DNA of 64,000 nucleotides from Sanderia malayensis (GCA_013076295.1 RQOL01000699.1:6386104-6450103), one strand, 5' to 3'. Positions 34,274 through 46,421 are shown, counted from the stretch's first letter. Numbers and translations are program-made. Notes: a model not told the origin generated them from the sequence alone.

Positions 34274-35421
34274 GTATGTGATGCTTTGTTCAGTTTAACT
34301 ATCCAAGTTAGACTGAGTGCTGAGATTGCTGTACTATTTGTTTTCTTGTCTGATAGTGGTTATGTCATAGGACATTGCTTGACTAACGAGTAGTGCAGTT
34401 ATGTAAGCAATTACAGTATTAAGCAATTACAGACAAAGCATCTCTAAACCATGGAAGACCCATGAACAATTCAGGTCAAATTACCATGGAATCAGAAGGG
34501 AACATAAAAATCAATCTCACATGTTACCCTTGCTCTCCCCTGTTGCTTGGGAACAGAGCAAAACAAAAAATGAAGTGGGAGGGAAGCAAGTTGCATCCTT
34601 AAAAAAACCATGTATCCATGCCTTCCAAAAATCTTTTTCTACTAGGATTGATATCAACATTACAAGAATTCTTAAGAATTTTCAAGTACTCCTCGAATCA
34701 TGACAAGAATTCTTGAGTCATATAAAGGAAAAAATTCTTCTGACAAAATTTTGTAAGAAAGAATTCTTAAGAAACTAGACATTACTGTGTGTAATAATGT
34801 CTAATAATGAATAATAATTAATGTAATACACTCCTTTTTTCAATAAGCAACTGGAGCCTGGTCTCAGCCCTCAAAGCTGCTTAAATATTTTGGGTTTTCA
34901 GCCCTGAAAGTTACTTAACATTTGCTTAAGTTTTGAAAACCAAACAAAATATACCCATAACCCTGTATCTCAAACCGCTTCAATTTATGGCGCACATGTA
35001 AGAAAAATTTAAAAATGCCAAATATATCTCTTTTAACAAAAATCATACATAATCAAACAAGGATTGGCACTTTCAGCATAGTTGCTTAACTAATAAGTTG
35101 CTTTATTTATTTGATGAAGCCCCATAGTTGCTTATTGTTTTGTCGTTCAAGCCCTAGTTGCTTATTGACTTCTTGCTTATAGAAAAAAAGAAGTGTAATT
35201 ATTGTGAACTTCATTGTTCCATGAATTATGTACAATGAGATTCCAATAACTTTTGAACAAAAGAAAACAGGGTGTCAATATATTTAATGCCTATTCTGTT
35301 GAGATAGATGGCTAAAGTATGTCAACACTGTGTCTATGTTTCATATAATATTGTTTAGCATCACTTCATTGATGCAGTGTAGCATAACAAGGAATTCTCT
35401 GTCACAATCTTGTTTGTAAAT
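34274..35421. other. No supported gene
   Basis: AT-rich non-coding DNA. Around 34850-35170 several GTTGCTTA... variants recur loosely (GCAACTGG, AGTTGCTTA, AAGTTGCTTT), but no clear unit. The last 5 bp, TAAAT, are the Gypsy target duplication. Confidence 0.4.
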
Positions 35422-35659
35422 TGTAAATAAATCGTAAACAATTTTACAAACGCAACTCCCAAAATTTCATATTCAAGAGATCTCACTACGCCACACCTTA
35501 AACATCAACATCAACACTTATATACAACTTACAGTAATCCCTTAGGATAACACAGCAAATACTTTACAATCTGACAAGGACAACGAATCAAAACACACAA
35601 CAAATGACAAACTCACAAATGACAACAAAACAAAAGACCAACTCAGCATGCACATAACA
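35422..35659 (-). repeat. LTR (3') of Gypsy element 1
   Basis: 238 bp, paired with 41714-41951. TG...CA boundaries. Confidence 0.9.
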
Positions 35660-35742
35660 CGTCCCCCTGATCTTATGATCATAAATAAAACTAAATTTAA
35701 CAACAACAAAAGGGAAAAAAGCAAAGAAAATTGAAAGTCCGT

Positions 35743-36671
35743 TTAATAGTCCATAACATAATCAGTGGTCCACACTAGAGGTTGTCTATTACGTTGCGGC
35801 CTCAATGAAAATTGATCTTGTTCCACACTAGTATTTTCAATAGAGTGAGCAGAGTCTTCATTTGCTGGCCCAATTACGGGTCTGATTTCTAATATATGTC
35901 GTGGTGTGCCATCTACAGACACGTTGTTCCTTGAAGTTACTTCAGTTATATGACCCTTTCGCCACTCTGTAGTGCAACGAGCATTTAGAGGCTTTATCCA
36001 CACTTCATCACCAATCTCCACATTAGCTTGCTCTACTATACGACAACAGGTTCAACCAATTTTTTTTATGATACCATTACCACTAGCTCTATACACTGCT
36101 CTAAAATATGACTTTATCTTCCAGCTATCATACATTTCTTTTAGAAGAGAAGAATGAAAAGTAGCACTATTGTCGATTAATACATCGTCAACAGGTCCCT
36201 TCTCCAGAAATACCTCATTCAGTACACCTGAAATTTCACGAGCAGTTTCGCCGCCAATTTGTTTCCATATTGCAAAACTGATTGACCACAATCAATCATT
36301 GTCAAATATGGAATCTGTCTATAATGCGTGACATCAATTGCCAGTCGCTTCCAGTTTTTAGCAATTCCAATTTCACCTTTATTATGTGTCACAGGAGCAG
36401 GGTCAATTGACTGACACCTTTCACAACAATTAACTACGTCTTTTACTTCTGTTTTTGTCACTGATGGGTCTATTTTTCTGGCTAGATATAGTGTCTTATC
36501 TATACCCATATGGTGCCTGTTGTGTACCTCACATATATTTAGCCCGCTACAACATCTATTGGAACCATTCTGTGCATTCTTTTCAAGCTCCAGCCACTCC
36601 TTGCACACCCTCGTCAACTTATCACTTATTCTTCTGGGTTGGGACAAACGTAACATGAAGAGTAACATCAA
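35743..36671 (-). pseudogene. Integrase of Gypsy element 1
   Basis: HHMGIDKTLYLARK and CCERCQS form the zinc-binding head (H-H-C-C). LAIDVTHY and LIDNSATFHS carry the two core Asp residues. The expected catalytic Glu after GNGI is replaced by Lys (GNGIIKK), and a frameshift near 36285 separates head and core. The C-terminal part (GDEVWIKPLNARCTTEW, SVDGTPRHILEIRP) is readable at 36021-35743 after a stop. The enzyme is therefore inactive. Confidence 0.75.
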
Positions 36672-36702
36672 ACTCTTTGAGCAAATCTCTTAATATTCCC
36701 AA

Positions 36703-37671
36703 TCAACGTTTTATAACCATTTCCGACGCTCCTTTTGTTTTCTCTCTCTTGTCATTATTAATAACAGTCTCTATCCATCCTACAAGAGTAGCTGAATCAG
36801 TTTTAAATTCCACTTCAGTTAGACTCCATTTCAAAGCTAGATTAATTCCTTTCAATACTGCCTCTAACTCGGCCTCTAACTCTGCCACATTAATATGATT
36901 GAAATCATCTTTTTTCCTGAGCCAAGCAGCAACTTCAACGGTAACACCATTTATTTCTAGAAGTACACCAAAGGCTAATGAGCTTGCATCATACCAAATA
37001 CCACCATTATTATTCTTTCTCGCATGCCAGACTCCTGTCACAGGATCCTCTTTGTTTATTCGTTCTAGAATGTCTCGTAACATGTACTCAGTTTCTTTAC
37101 CAGCAAAATTTTCCCATTGAGTCCCTTGAGCCTGTTTCTTCACATAACTACATGCCACGCTCAGCCATCCCGCAACTGGGTAGTGTCCAGTCAATTTTCC
37201 ACATATTGAAAATAATTCCCTCCGGGTTAAAATGTCTGGCATCACTGGCAACTGATTACCTCTGTAGAACATCAAATCGCCGTTAACTAATTTCAACCGC
37301 AAACCAAGTGCAGCACCACCTCCCAGTGGTTCTGGTTCTTTAGTTATCAATCGAAACTTCTTTAAATGCTGAATTAACTTTCGTGCAGATACCATCTTCT
37401 CATCTACCAATATGTCATCAATATAGGAATTAGTGGCTCTATAAATCTGTTCATCTTTCTTCAGTACAGTCTTTAATATCTTTGACATAACTCGTGGAGC
37501 ACAATTTAATCCAAAAGCCAATCTTGTGAGGCAATAGATTTTCTTTTTATATTCTACGAGTTGGTAGGGCCACAGCTTCTTGTCAAAACGAATCTGCAAA
37601 TAAGCTGACTTCAAGTCAACCAAAGTTATTCCATTCATTTGTCCCCACGGTGGCCCATACAGGTCAAACAC
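36703..37671 (-). pseudogene. RT/RNase H of Gypsy element 1 (3' portion)
   Basis: An open stretch of 322 codons. RT motifs VDLKSAYLQIRFD, FGLNCAPRVM and the catalytic SYIDDILVDE are intact. RNase H follows with YDASSLAFGVLLE, NVAELEAEL and TDSATLVGW. The upstream part of the RT lies beyond the inserted transposon at 40092. Excluding the insert with one CG restores one continuous frame across the site. Confidence 0.8.
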
Positions 37672-38008
37672 ATTACAATTTCAGAAAACACAAATAAATT
37701 TCTGAAAACACATTACAATTACTGAAAACAAAATAAAATTTCAGAAAACACAATTCAAAATCTGAAAACACATTACAATTTCTGAAAACACATTACAATT
37801 TCTGAAAACACATTACAATTTCAGAAAACACAATACAATTTCCGAAAAGACATTGCAATTTCTGAAAACACATCACAATTTCCAAAAAAACAATTCAACT
37901 TCTGAAAACACAAATACATTTCTGAAAACACATTACAATTTCTGAAAACACATTAAAATTTCTGAAAGCACAAATAAATTTCTGAAAACACATTTCAAAA
38001 TCCAAAAA
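37668..38008 (+). repeat. Left subterminal array of 20-bp repeats
   Basis: About 17 units of ACACATTACAATTTCTGAAA with substitutions. The spacing is a constant 20 bp, close to two helical turns, as expected for stacked protein sites on one DNA face. Confidence 0.85.
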
Positions 38009-38075
38009 CAACTTCAGTTTAATTTTCTCAATTTGTTGGGTTCGATGACTTTAGGCCTGTCTCGTGGCATGATGC

Positions 38076-39402
38076 ATGATGGCGGAGCAGAGGAACAATA
38101 ATAATGGAGTTTTGTCCTTTTGTGCCAATTGTGGAAATGTGTTGCCAGAAACATGCAATTTTTGTACTGTCTGTGGATTTGCTGTTGCTGTGCAAATGAT
38201 AGAAGAACCTGCCCGCCTCGAGAATGTTTCAAGCAATGTCGACCCACGTCAGGAAGAGGAGGAAATAATACGGCTTTACTTCTACTGCGGGTATAAATAT
38301 GAACACATCTTAGCACTTTTGAGCAAATATCATCATATTGACATTTCAATGTCCACCTCGAAACGTCGCCTAAAAGGCTATGGGTTAGGAAGGGGCAGGA
38401 ATGACATGAGTCAAGGCAGATTAGAAGAGCTGATAAGAGGACAACTTGACGGTGCCGGGTGCTTGGTTGGTTATAGAAGTGTTTGGCATTCCTTATGATT
38501 GGTTCATGGCATATCAGTTTCTAGGAATAGAGTTGCCAACTTGATGAAGGAGATCGATCCAGTTGGTGTGGAATTGTGAAAAAGAAGAAGACTGCATAGA
38601 AGAGAGTACTCCTCACTTGGTCCTAATTATGCCTGGCATGCTGACGGTTATGACAAGCTTAAGGATTTTGGCTTTCCAATTCATGGCTGTGTCGATGGAT
38701 ACAGTCGTAAAATCTTATGGCTGGAGCTCACAAGGAGCAACAACAACCCCACTATAATAGCTGGCTTTTACCTTGATTGGGTGAAAGAAGCCGGTGGATG
38801 TCCCGTCATTCTCTCCACTGACCCAGGGAGTGAAAATTGTGTGATGGGTGCCATTCAAGTCAGTCGCAGATCCAAATGCGCTGATGAGTTTAGTGGCGAA
38901 AAGTCGCATCGCTTTGTAGAGTCAAAGAGAAATCAGCGCATCGAGGCTTGGTGGTCCTTTTTTAGACGAAATTATTCATCATGGTGGATTAACGTCTTCA
39001 ATGATCTTGCTCAAAGAGGCCTATTTCTCTCCGGCAATGAGCTGCACAGGGAGTGCTTGTGGTTTTGTTTTTCATGTTTCGTAAAACGATTTGGATTTTG
39101 CTCGAGTACATTGGAACACACATCACATACGCAAATCACAATTTGATACCATCCCCGGGAAACCAGATGCCCTCTACTACCTCCCAGAGCAACAAGGTCA
39201 CACAGAACAACTGGTAGAGATGTCTGTAGCAGAAATTGACGCCTTTGAAGAGCAGTGCATAAAAATTTCTGAAACAAATGATGACAACGAATATCATAAC
39301 TATTGCAAATATGTAATTGAACAAGAACGATTTTCAATGCCTGATTCATGGAAAGAAGCTCTAGAATTGTATATTAAACTTGTAAATGTAGCAGGACAGT
39401 GA
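38076..39402 (+). pseudogene. Integrase-core (rve-like) DDE transposase with zinc ribbon
   Basis: ATG at 38076. A zinc ribbon (CANCG...CTVCG) lies at residues 17-40, then a helical DNA-binding stretch with ISMSTSKRRLKGYGLGRG. The core follows: YAWHADGYDKLKDFGFPIHG (first D), LSTDPGSEN (second D), SKRNQRIEAWWSFF (E) and RVHWNTHHIRKSQ. The C-terminus is EYHNYCKYVIEQERF...WKEALELY. Two in-frame TGA codons (38496, 38577) sit where Arg is expected, and a one-base shift occurs near 39093. It is the only gene of the CG-flanked element, so it is the presumed transposase of this family; this copy is dead. Confidence 0.75.
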
Positions 39403-39459
39403 ACATGCCCAATGTGCATTTGTAATTATTCCGTATCGTAATTGTTAAGTATCTATTTA

Positions 39460-39592
39460 CAGTAAAATGACGATAACTCAAACCTCGATAACTCGACCTG
39501 TTTTCCACTCCCTTGAAGCTATTTACAATAGTTTCAAATTTTTATTGGTCACTTTGAGGTTCGAGTTATCGGAATTTTCCTGTTTGAGCAAA
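39460..39592. mobile_element. Small pogo-like foldback MITE
   Basis: CAGTAAAATGACGATAACTC... at the left pairs with GAGTTATCGGAATTTTCCTG at the right, giving inverted ends around a 133-bp unit. GATAACTCGA motifs resemble pogo/Tigger-type MITE ends. A clean TA duplication is not visible, only TA on the left. Confidence 0.5.
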
Positions 39593-39892
39593 CTGGAAGT
39601 TTCGTTCTGTAGGTCATATCAAGATACCTAATGCAAATACTGCAAAATAGATAACAAACGAAACTTCAAGCCATCTATAGATAGCTTGTGGTCGTGACTC
39701 GTCCACACAACGTGAGTTTAATCAACCAGGACAGCAAGATCCAAGTATGGTTGCGATACGTACACTCATCTCTAATTAGCAGTTTTTATAAGCTCTCTGT
39801 TCGGCACAGGGATTTGAATTAATTTATCAAGTCCGGAATGCGAGGTCTGGACCCTACACTTGTCACCTAAAAGTTAAAATTTGGAACAAATT

Positions 39893-40125
39893 GAATTGTG
39901 TTTTCTAAAATTTTATTGTGTTTTCAGAAATTTATTTGTGTTTTCTGAAATTTTAATGTGTTTTCTAAAATTGTAATGTGTTTTCAGAAATTTAAATGTG
40001 TTTTCAGATTTTGAATTATGTTTTCAGATTTTGAATTTTGTTTTCGGAAATTGTAATGTGTTTTCAGAAAGTGTAATGTGTTTTCAGAAACTTATTTGTG
40101 TTTTCTAAAATTGTAATGTGTTTGA
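39893..40125 (-). repeat. Right subterminal array of 20-bp repeats
   Basis: About 12 mirror-oriented units (TTGTAATGTGTTTTCAGAAA consensus), complementary to the left array. Confidence 0.85.
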
Positions 40126-41003
40126 CCTGTATGGGCCACCGTAGTCTCAGAGCACACATCAAGAACATCATCGCCAGTATGACACTCTACCGCTTTATTT
40201 AGCTCTGTGTAATCCAGTACAGGCCGAACTTTATTTTTTGTAGGTTGCTCAACTGCCATGAGAGGTAAAATACCGTTCTCCACTGCACCATTCCAGGGAA
40301 TCAAAATACCTTCCTCTATCCACTGATCTACAGCTTTTTCAAATTTATCGTTTTTCTCTCCTTCCAACCCTCTGTTGTACAATCCAATCTTATTTTCCAA
40401 CTTTGGTGGCTTCCGATTTTTCCAGAACCATTCAACAGTCCAATATTCTCCATCAAATTTACCAAGAAAATCAACGTCCTTAATAATGAAAGCATTTTTA
40501 GTGTCAGTTAACTTAGAGGCTTCAACTGGCTGTTCAGGTTCAGCCCGAGCAACAACTGCATGTTGAACATGACCAAATTTAATCCCACCTTTGTCTATAG
40601 TAATGCCTCCTAGTTGAGTAATTGCATAGAGTCCCAATACTATATCAATTCCCCTGACTATGGTATCTGTTATGATAGCATCAACTGTTATTACTGCATC
40701 TCCCACAGTTATTTCCAATCCACTTCTACTTTTACATTGAACAACACTTCCATCAAATGCAGCCACGTAACTTGGGATGTTTCTACATTCTTCTGCAACA
40801 GTCAGATGAACAATGGTGGTTGTGCACCCGGTATCTACCAAAGCTCGTTTGCAAAAACCACTAATCTTTACTCTAATGATGGGCATTTCTATTTTCTGGG
40901 CCTTCAGGTGTGAGAGGGGGTAACTGCTGGCGCAACAGACCCCCTGTTGTCGTTTCCCTGTTGTTGACATTGACTTGAAATGTGGCTTGGCTGGCGACAC
41001 CAA
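40092..41003 (-). pseudogene. Protease and RT start of Gypsy element 1
   Basis: An aspartic protease is seen at RALVDTGCTTTIVH, with the later hydrophobic flap IVLGLYAITQLGGI. A linker leads to the RT start (WNGAVENGILPLMAVEQP, VRPVLDYTELNKAV). The frame reaches the transposon junction at 40141 and then only reads insert. The retroelement frame itself is unbroken up to that point. Confidence 0.75.
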
Positions 41004-41684
41004 TAACAGATGATTCCTTTAACTTCATTACAATGCTTTGCCATATGAGGTCCTCCACAGCGAAAACGTAGACCTTTAAAATGTCCCATTCCTTCAGCGT
41101 TACTTTCCGACTGTAAATTGGGGCCAGCATCTCTTCTATTACTCTTAATCGACTGTTGACTATTTCTATGAGCATACGCAGTTGCTACTGTTGACAATTT
41201 CGATGTAAAAATTCTCGCTTTCTCTATTATCTCGCAAATCAGCATACTCTTAATATCAGGCAACTGTTGCATGGATACACTTATTGAATCTGGAAACCCA
41301 TTGATGAATGTTAGTCTGATAACATTTTCAAGTCCATCTTCTTCGAACCCAGCTAATCCTGCCAACCTCCGTATTTCATTCGCATTAAACATCCACGTTC
41401 TCACCAGACCATCTATATTTGACCAGTTTAGCATACGCCGTAAAAATATCATCTGAAAAAGCAACTTTCAACCGCTTCTCAATTTCTTCAACATCGCTTT
41501 GCTCCATTTGGCCCATCTCTAGATAGAGGGCAAGTGCCTCTCCTTCCAAATATAGCGAAAGAAATGTTGCCACATCAGTAATTTTCTGCAGCTTTGCTAC
41601 TAATTGAACCTTTTTCAGCCATGCTACCACATCGCTTTCTCTGTTAAATGGTCGAACTGTATTACTTGTCACTCTGACTGACAT
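40904..41684 (-). pseudogene. Gag of Gypsy element 1
   Basis: Starts MSVRVTSNTVRPFNRESDVV at 41684. A frameshift near 41430 moves to the second part with a nucleocapsid region near 41000: RCGGPHMAKHC (first Cys of this knuckle missing) and CYWCRQPSHISSQC (a full C-C-H-C knuckle). The RNA-binding role is inferred from these knuckles. Confidence 0.7.
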
Positions 41685-41713
41685 AACAACCGATAATCAA
41701 TGCCCAGTTAGCT

Positions 41714-41951
41714 TGTAAATAAATCGTAAACAATTTTACAAACGCAACTCCCAAAATTTCATATTCAAGAGATCTCACTACGCCACACCTTAAACATCAA
41801 CATCAACACTTATATACAACTTACAATAATCCCTTAGGAACACGCAGCAAATACTTTATAATCCGACAAGGACAGCGAATCAAAACACCCAACAAATGAC
41901 AAACTCACAAATGACAACAAAACAAAAGACCAACTCTACATGCACATAACA
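41714..41951 (-). repeat. LTR (5') of Gypsy element 1
   Basis: 238 bp, followed inward by a short gap and the Gag start. Confidence 0.9.
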
Positions 41952-41956
41952 TAAAT

Positions 41957-43046
41957 ATGCTGAAAGAAAAAATACATTTCATTTTCTCAATAAATATATA
42001 AAATTTAAGACTATTTGCACTGATTTTATGATGGAAAATTTTTCATTTCTAGCAAATATCCCAAGAGTACTGAGAAATTCATCAACGGAAGGTAGGATGC
42101 TGATCACCTGTCTGATGACATAACAAGAAATTCTCTGCTACAATCTTGTTTTGTAAATATGATGAGAAAACAAATTGATTTCTTTTTCTCAATATATATC
42201 TAAAAGCATATAAATTTGAGCAACATGCTCTCCTGTCTATCACCATAGTTGTTCTATGGCAACCTGTGCACTTGGGACATACAGTGTACAGTGAACCGTG
42301 TACGCTGATATTATGCTCGTTTTCCATTTGTTGATTTGAGCACTCTGCGCATGCTTGAACCAATTTCTCCTGTTATACATATAATTCAAGGCTATTTCCA
42401 TTGATTTTATGATGGTAAATTTTCATTCCTAGCGATTATACCAACATTAAAATTACTGGGACATTTATCAATGGGAGGCATGATGGTGATCACTTGTCTG
42501 TCACTCTACCTGGGGAGAAAGATGTATTTGACAAATTAGAAATAAATGGAGAATTCCCAGGTAATAATAATTCCCTGGATATAAAATTTTAGAATGATAT
42601 ATTTGTTACTATCTTATATTCAATAGTTTTTGCCTTAAGGGTGTATGAGGCTATATAGAACCATTTCAAAGTTTGCAACTCCTGTAGCTATAACCGATAC
42701 ATTCCATGACATCAAGTAGAACCAATAAATTAATCAAATTGCCCTATTTTTCTCTGAGTGTTAAGACAACTAGTGCGCGCTTGCTGCAAAGTTCATTGAT
42801 TACACTCCATAGCTTCCAGAATTCTTCCTTGAATGCTAACTCTTTTTGTTCTGGAAATGCCTGTTAGATGTCCCATCGGTGTAGAATATTTTGGTGACAT
42901 AACTGTGCAAGATGAGAGAAAAGGTAATTTAGAGATCAACTTCATAGTAGAGTCAATGAGACAAATGAATAATTTGTTATCAAATTATGAATTTGAGAGG
43001 GTAATTTAGAATTATTTCAAATATGCAATTCGTTAAGTTAGTGACA
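41957..43046. other. Flank with a tandemly duplicated segment and exon-like pieces
   Basis: CATAACAAGAAATTCTCTGC at 42118 repeats the sequence just left of Gypsy 1 (35383). GATTTTATGATGG... followed by an acceptor-like TTTCTAG or TTCCTAG occurs at both 42024-42055 and 42403-42432. This shows a tandem duplication that predates the Gypsy insertion. The second copy keeps an open exon (42433-42560, DYTNIKITGTFINGRHDGDH...) before GTAATA; the first is eroded. Another short exon-like piece lies at 42868-42923. Gene unknown. Confidence 0.4.
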
Positions 43047-46000
43047 TTACTGAAGACATAGGGCATGAATTATTTGGAAAGCAAGAAGCTGTTTTAACAA
43101 CAAAGCTTCCTGTGCGGCGGCAGACAAAGCCACATACTCAGCCTCTGCTGTAGACAGTGATACACAGGGCTGTTTTTTACTTCTCCAACTGATTGCTGTG
43201 CCACTTAGCTGGAAGGTATATCCTGAAGTTGACTTCCTGTCGCTTGCATCCCCAGCCCAGTCTGCATCACTAAATCCAGTACATGTAGAACTGCCATCAG
43301 CGGAAAACTGCAAACCATAGTCTGGGGTCCCCTTTAAGTATCGTAGAATTCGCTTCACAGCAGACCAGTGTTCTTTTGTGGGGTTTGCAGAAAACTTTGC
43401 AACATTACCAACTGCAAAAGCAATATCAGGGCGTGTATCAGAAGACAGATATAATAGACTGCCAACTGCTGACTGATACTCTGTTTGGTCATGTTGCTCA
43501 CTCTTCTCTGTAGCTTTAACAAGCTTGGAGTTACAATCCACTGGAGTTTCCACAGACTTGGCATTATTCATGCCAAACTTCTTGATCACATTCTCTGTAT
43601 ATGTGGTCTGTCCCATCCATATATTTCCTTCTTGCTGAATTACTTCCACTCCAAGGAAAAACTTCAACTCTCCCATATCCTTAACTTCAAAACGGTCTGC
43701 AATGCTCTGTTTCACTTGAGTGATCTTTGCATCTGTGGGGCCTGCAAGAATAATATCAGCCACATACACAGCAATGATGAGTGGCCCATCATCCTTTGAG
43801 ACATATATACAAGGATCGCTTGGGGTTTGCGCAAATCCAATAAACTGTAAATGTTCATCCAAAACGTGATTCCAGCATCTTTGTGATTGTTTCAATCCAT
43901 ACAGACTCTTGTTTAACTTGCAAACTAGATCCTCCTTCCCTTTAACTTCAAAACCCTTTGGCTGCCTCATATATACTTCCTCTTCCAGTTCTCCATCGAG
44001 AAATGCTGTGTTAACATCCATCTGATGGAGCTTGAGTCCTTCTTGACAGGACATAGCAATAACAGTCCTTACAGATTCAAACCGAACAACTGGACTGAAG
44101 GTTTCATCATAGTCCTCACCATACTTGAATCAATCTCTTTCGTCATGGCATCATGCCACTGTTCGGCATCAGAGCTACTAAGAGCTTCTTCTACTGTTGC
44201 TGGCACCCGAAAGCCCCCATCTGCCATTGTTACCCATTCCCCTAACCGATCAGGTTGACGCCTCTCGCGTGTTGACTGACGAGGTACAGATTTTTCTGCA
44301 CTTCCAGTCTCCTTGACATCATCATTATCATCACATAGCAGTTCTATGGTTACGAGCTTATCAGCTGCTTCATTGTGTGACTCCTTCTGAATGCCAAACT
44401 CAGATTCATTAAACTGAACATTACGGTGACAGATTACACGTTGTTTTTCTACATCGTACAAACGGTAGCCCTTAGTAACAGCTTCATAGCCCAGGAAAAT
44501 ACACTTCCTGGCCTTACAGTTCAGTTTCTTCCTCTCATCCTCAGGAATGTGCGCATAGGCTGTACAACCAAAGCTCCGTAAATGCTTCACATCAGGCTTA
44601 ACTCCAGTCCATGCTTCAAAGGGTGTAGCATCTTCTACGGCTTTAGTTGGACTCCTATTGTGAACATAAACAGCCGTGTTCAATGCTTCAACCCAGAACT
44701 TCAAGGGAAGTTGTGCTTGATTCAACATGGTTCTGACAGATTCAACAAGTGTTCTATTTAGGGGCTCTGCTACCCCATTTTGCTGAGGGGTTTTCCGTAC
44801 AGTTTTCTCATGTCTTACTCCTTCTGACTTCAAGAACCTCTCGAACTCATCAGAGATGAACTCACCACCATTACCTGAGTGCAGAGCTTTCAGTCTGTAG
44901 CCACTTGAGTTATCTACCATAGTCTTCCATTCACAGAATGTACTAAAGGCTTGATCTTTTGTCTTAAGGGCATAAACCCAAACATAGCGAGTTTTATCAT
45001 CAGTCAAAGTCATGAAATATTCTGCCCCAACAGCTGATTTAGGAGTTATCCGTCCACTTAGGTCAGTGTGAACCAAGCCGAGAGGCTCATCGGCCCTTGT
45101 TGCACCACTGGATGGTAAAGGGGATCTATGAATTTTTCCATTCACACAAGGCTCACAGAATTCCAAGCCATTGCTTGGATTAAAGTCAAATCCAGTCACT
45201 AGTCCATCCTTTGCTAGCCTTTTCATACCAGAAGAACTCAGATGTCCATATCTTTGGTGCCAGAGTCTCCTTCGATGCTTTTGCTGCATTTAATTTTTCT
45301 CCTCCAATTCCACTCTTGATATCCAGATAGTACAAGCATCCTACTTTATTTGCTATTGCAATTGTCACTTCATCCTTTCCTCAGGGAAATCTTGCACGAA
45401 ATATCTTCGAAGCTTACTATATAAACCGATTCAGTTGCCTTCGCAACACTGATCAAGTTGAAGCTCAGTTTTGGAACAAAGAGCACGTTTCGAAGATTGC
45501 ATTTCTTGTGTGTGCCGCCAGGCAAAGCCGTAAATACAGTCACAGTTCCGATGCCAGTTGCATTTAGGACCTTTCCATCCCCCAATTGAATATCTACAGG
45601 ATCAACGAGTTCCTCAAAATCATGGAACAGTTCTTTGTTGTTACTCATGTGGCATGTTGCTCCAGAGTCAACAATCCATAAATCACCTTTATGGCAATTC
45701 ATGTCTGCTGCCAAAGCTTGGGCAGCAAGTCCAAGGCTTTCACCACTATCACTGTCAGCACCATTACTACGCTTCACTGTATTAGCCTTGTGTTTACTTG
45801 TGTTCTAGCGCCGTTACTAGCATATCATAAGATTCAGGGAGACTAGCCAAGAGTGTAACGACCTTATCTTGCTCCTCGATCGCAGCGCCTAGCACGGCCA
45901 GTTCATTGAATATTTCTGTCATAGCTTTAACATGTTCCTTGACCGAACCGCCATCTTGGAGTCGTAGATTGTTCAATCTTCGTCTCAGGGCAAGCTTATT

Positions 46001-46290
46001 TGCCCAAGTTTTCTTTTGAAACTGATCAGACAGTGTTTTCCACACTTTTACTGGATCTTCTGGGTCCCCAAGTAAATACAGAAGCGACGGGTGAACCGCG
46101 AGAACCATAATCACAAGCGCCTTGTTCCAGAACCATATTTATCTGCCTCCGTTTCTGGGGGAGCGGTTTCAGCTTTACTGACAATCCCCCACAGATTTTC
46201 CTTCATCAATGCCATTCTACATTGAACTTTCCATGTATTGTAATTGGAACCATACAGCAGAACAACAGTCACTGATTTCGCATCCGCCAT
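43047..46290 (-). pseudogene. Copia element 1 Gag-Pol, truncated
   Basis: Minus strand. Gag starts at 46290 (MADAKSVTVVLLYGSNYNTW) and continues at 46114-45794 with a UBN2-type region. The CCHC knuckle expected between Gag and protease is missing, since the next frame (45777) goes straight to the protease (LWIVDSGATCHMSN). Integrase follows at 45289-44069: HTDLSG is intact, but the second Asp is Gly (HSGNGGEF); NGVAEPLNRTL keeps Glu. RT/RNase H (44054-43047) has YVADIILAG where YVDD is usual. It ends abruptly after AQEALLLKQLL, so the RNase H tail and 3' LTR are lost. Confidence 0.85.
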
Positions 46291-46421
46291 TTTATTTTCC
46301 CTCGACGATTTCTCTCCAAAAACCAATCGACGATTTCTCTCCAAAAACAATAAAATAATTTCCTCTTCCTCCATCTCCAGGCTTTTACAGAACTTCCAAT
46401 CGTGTGACTGGGCCCATAACC

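Larger units (their letters stand above)
37650..40139. mobile_element. CG-flanked DNA transposon with integrase-like transposase
   Basis: A 2490-bp element inserted in Gypsy 1 pol. Ends are GTGGCCCATACAGGTCAAAC and its exact complement, with CG on both sides (37648-37649 and 40140-40141). Inside each end lies an array of 20-bp repeats (ACACATTACAATTTCTGAAA consensus): about 17 units on the left, and about 12 in mirror orientation on the right. The single gene (38076-39402) encodes an integrase-core DDE protein with a zinc ribbon. A 2-bp CG duplication is unusual, but removing the insert with one CG leaves the Gypsy frame open, which supports these exact ends. Confidence 0.85.
35422..41951 (-). 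mobile_element. Gypsy-type LTR retroelement 1, interrupted
   Basis: Two 238-bp LTRs (35422-35659 and 41714-41951) start TGTAAATAAATCG, end ATAACA and are flanked by TAAAT (35417-35421 and 41952-41956). They differ at roughly ten sites by eye. On the minus strand the order is Gag, protease, RT, RNase H, integrase, as in Gypsy elements. A purine-rich tract (AGGGGGACG) abuts the 3' LTR. Pol is split by a 2490-bp DNA transposon at 37650-40139. Without it the element is about 4.0 kb. Confidence 0.88.

Noticed and set aside
37668..38008. Regular short repeats could be a CRISPR array
   Set aside because: Repeats are contiguous 20-mers with no unique spacers and lie inside a eukaryotic transposon end.
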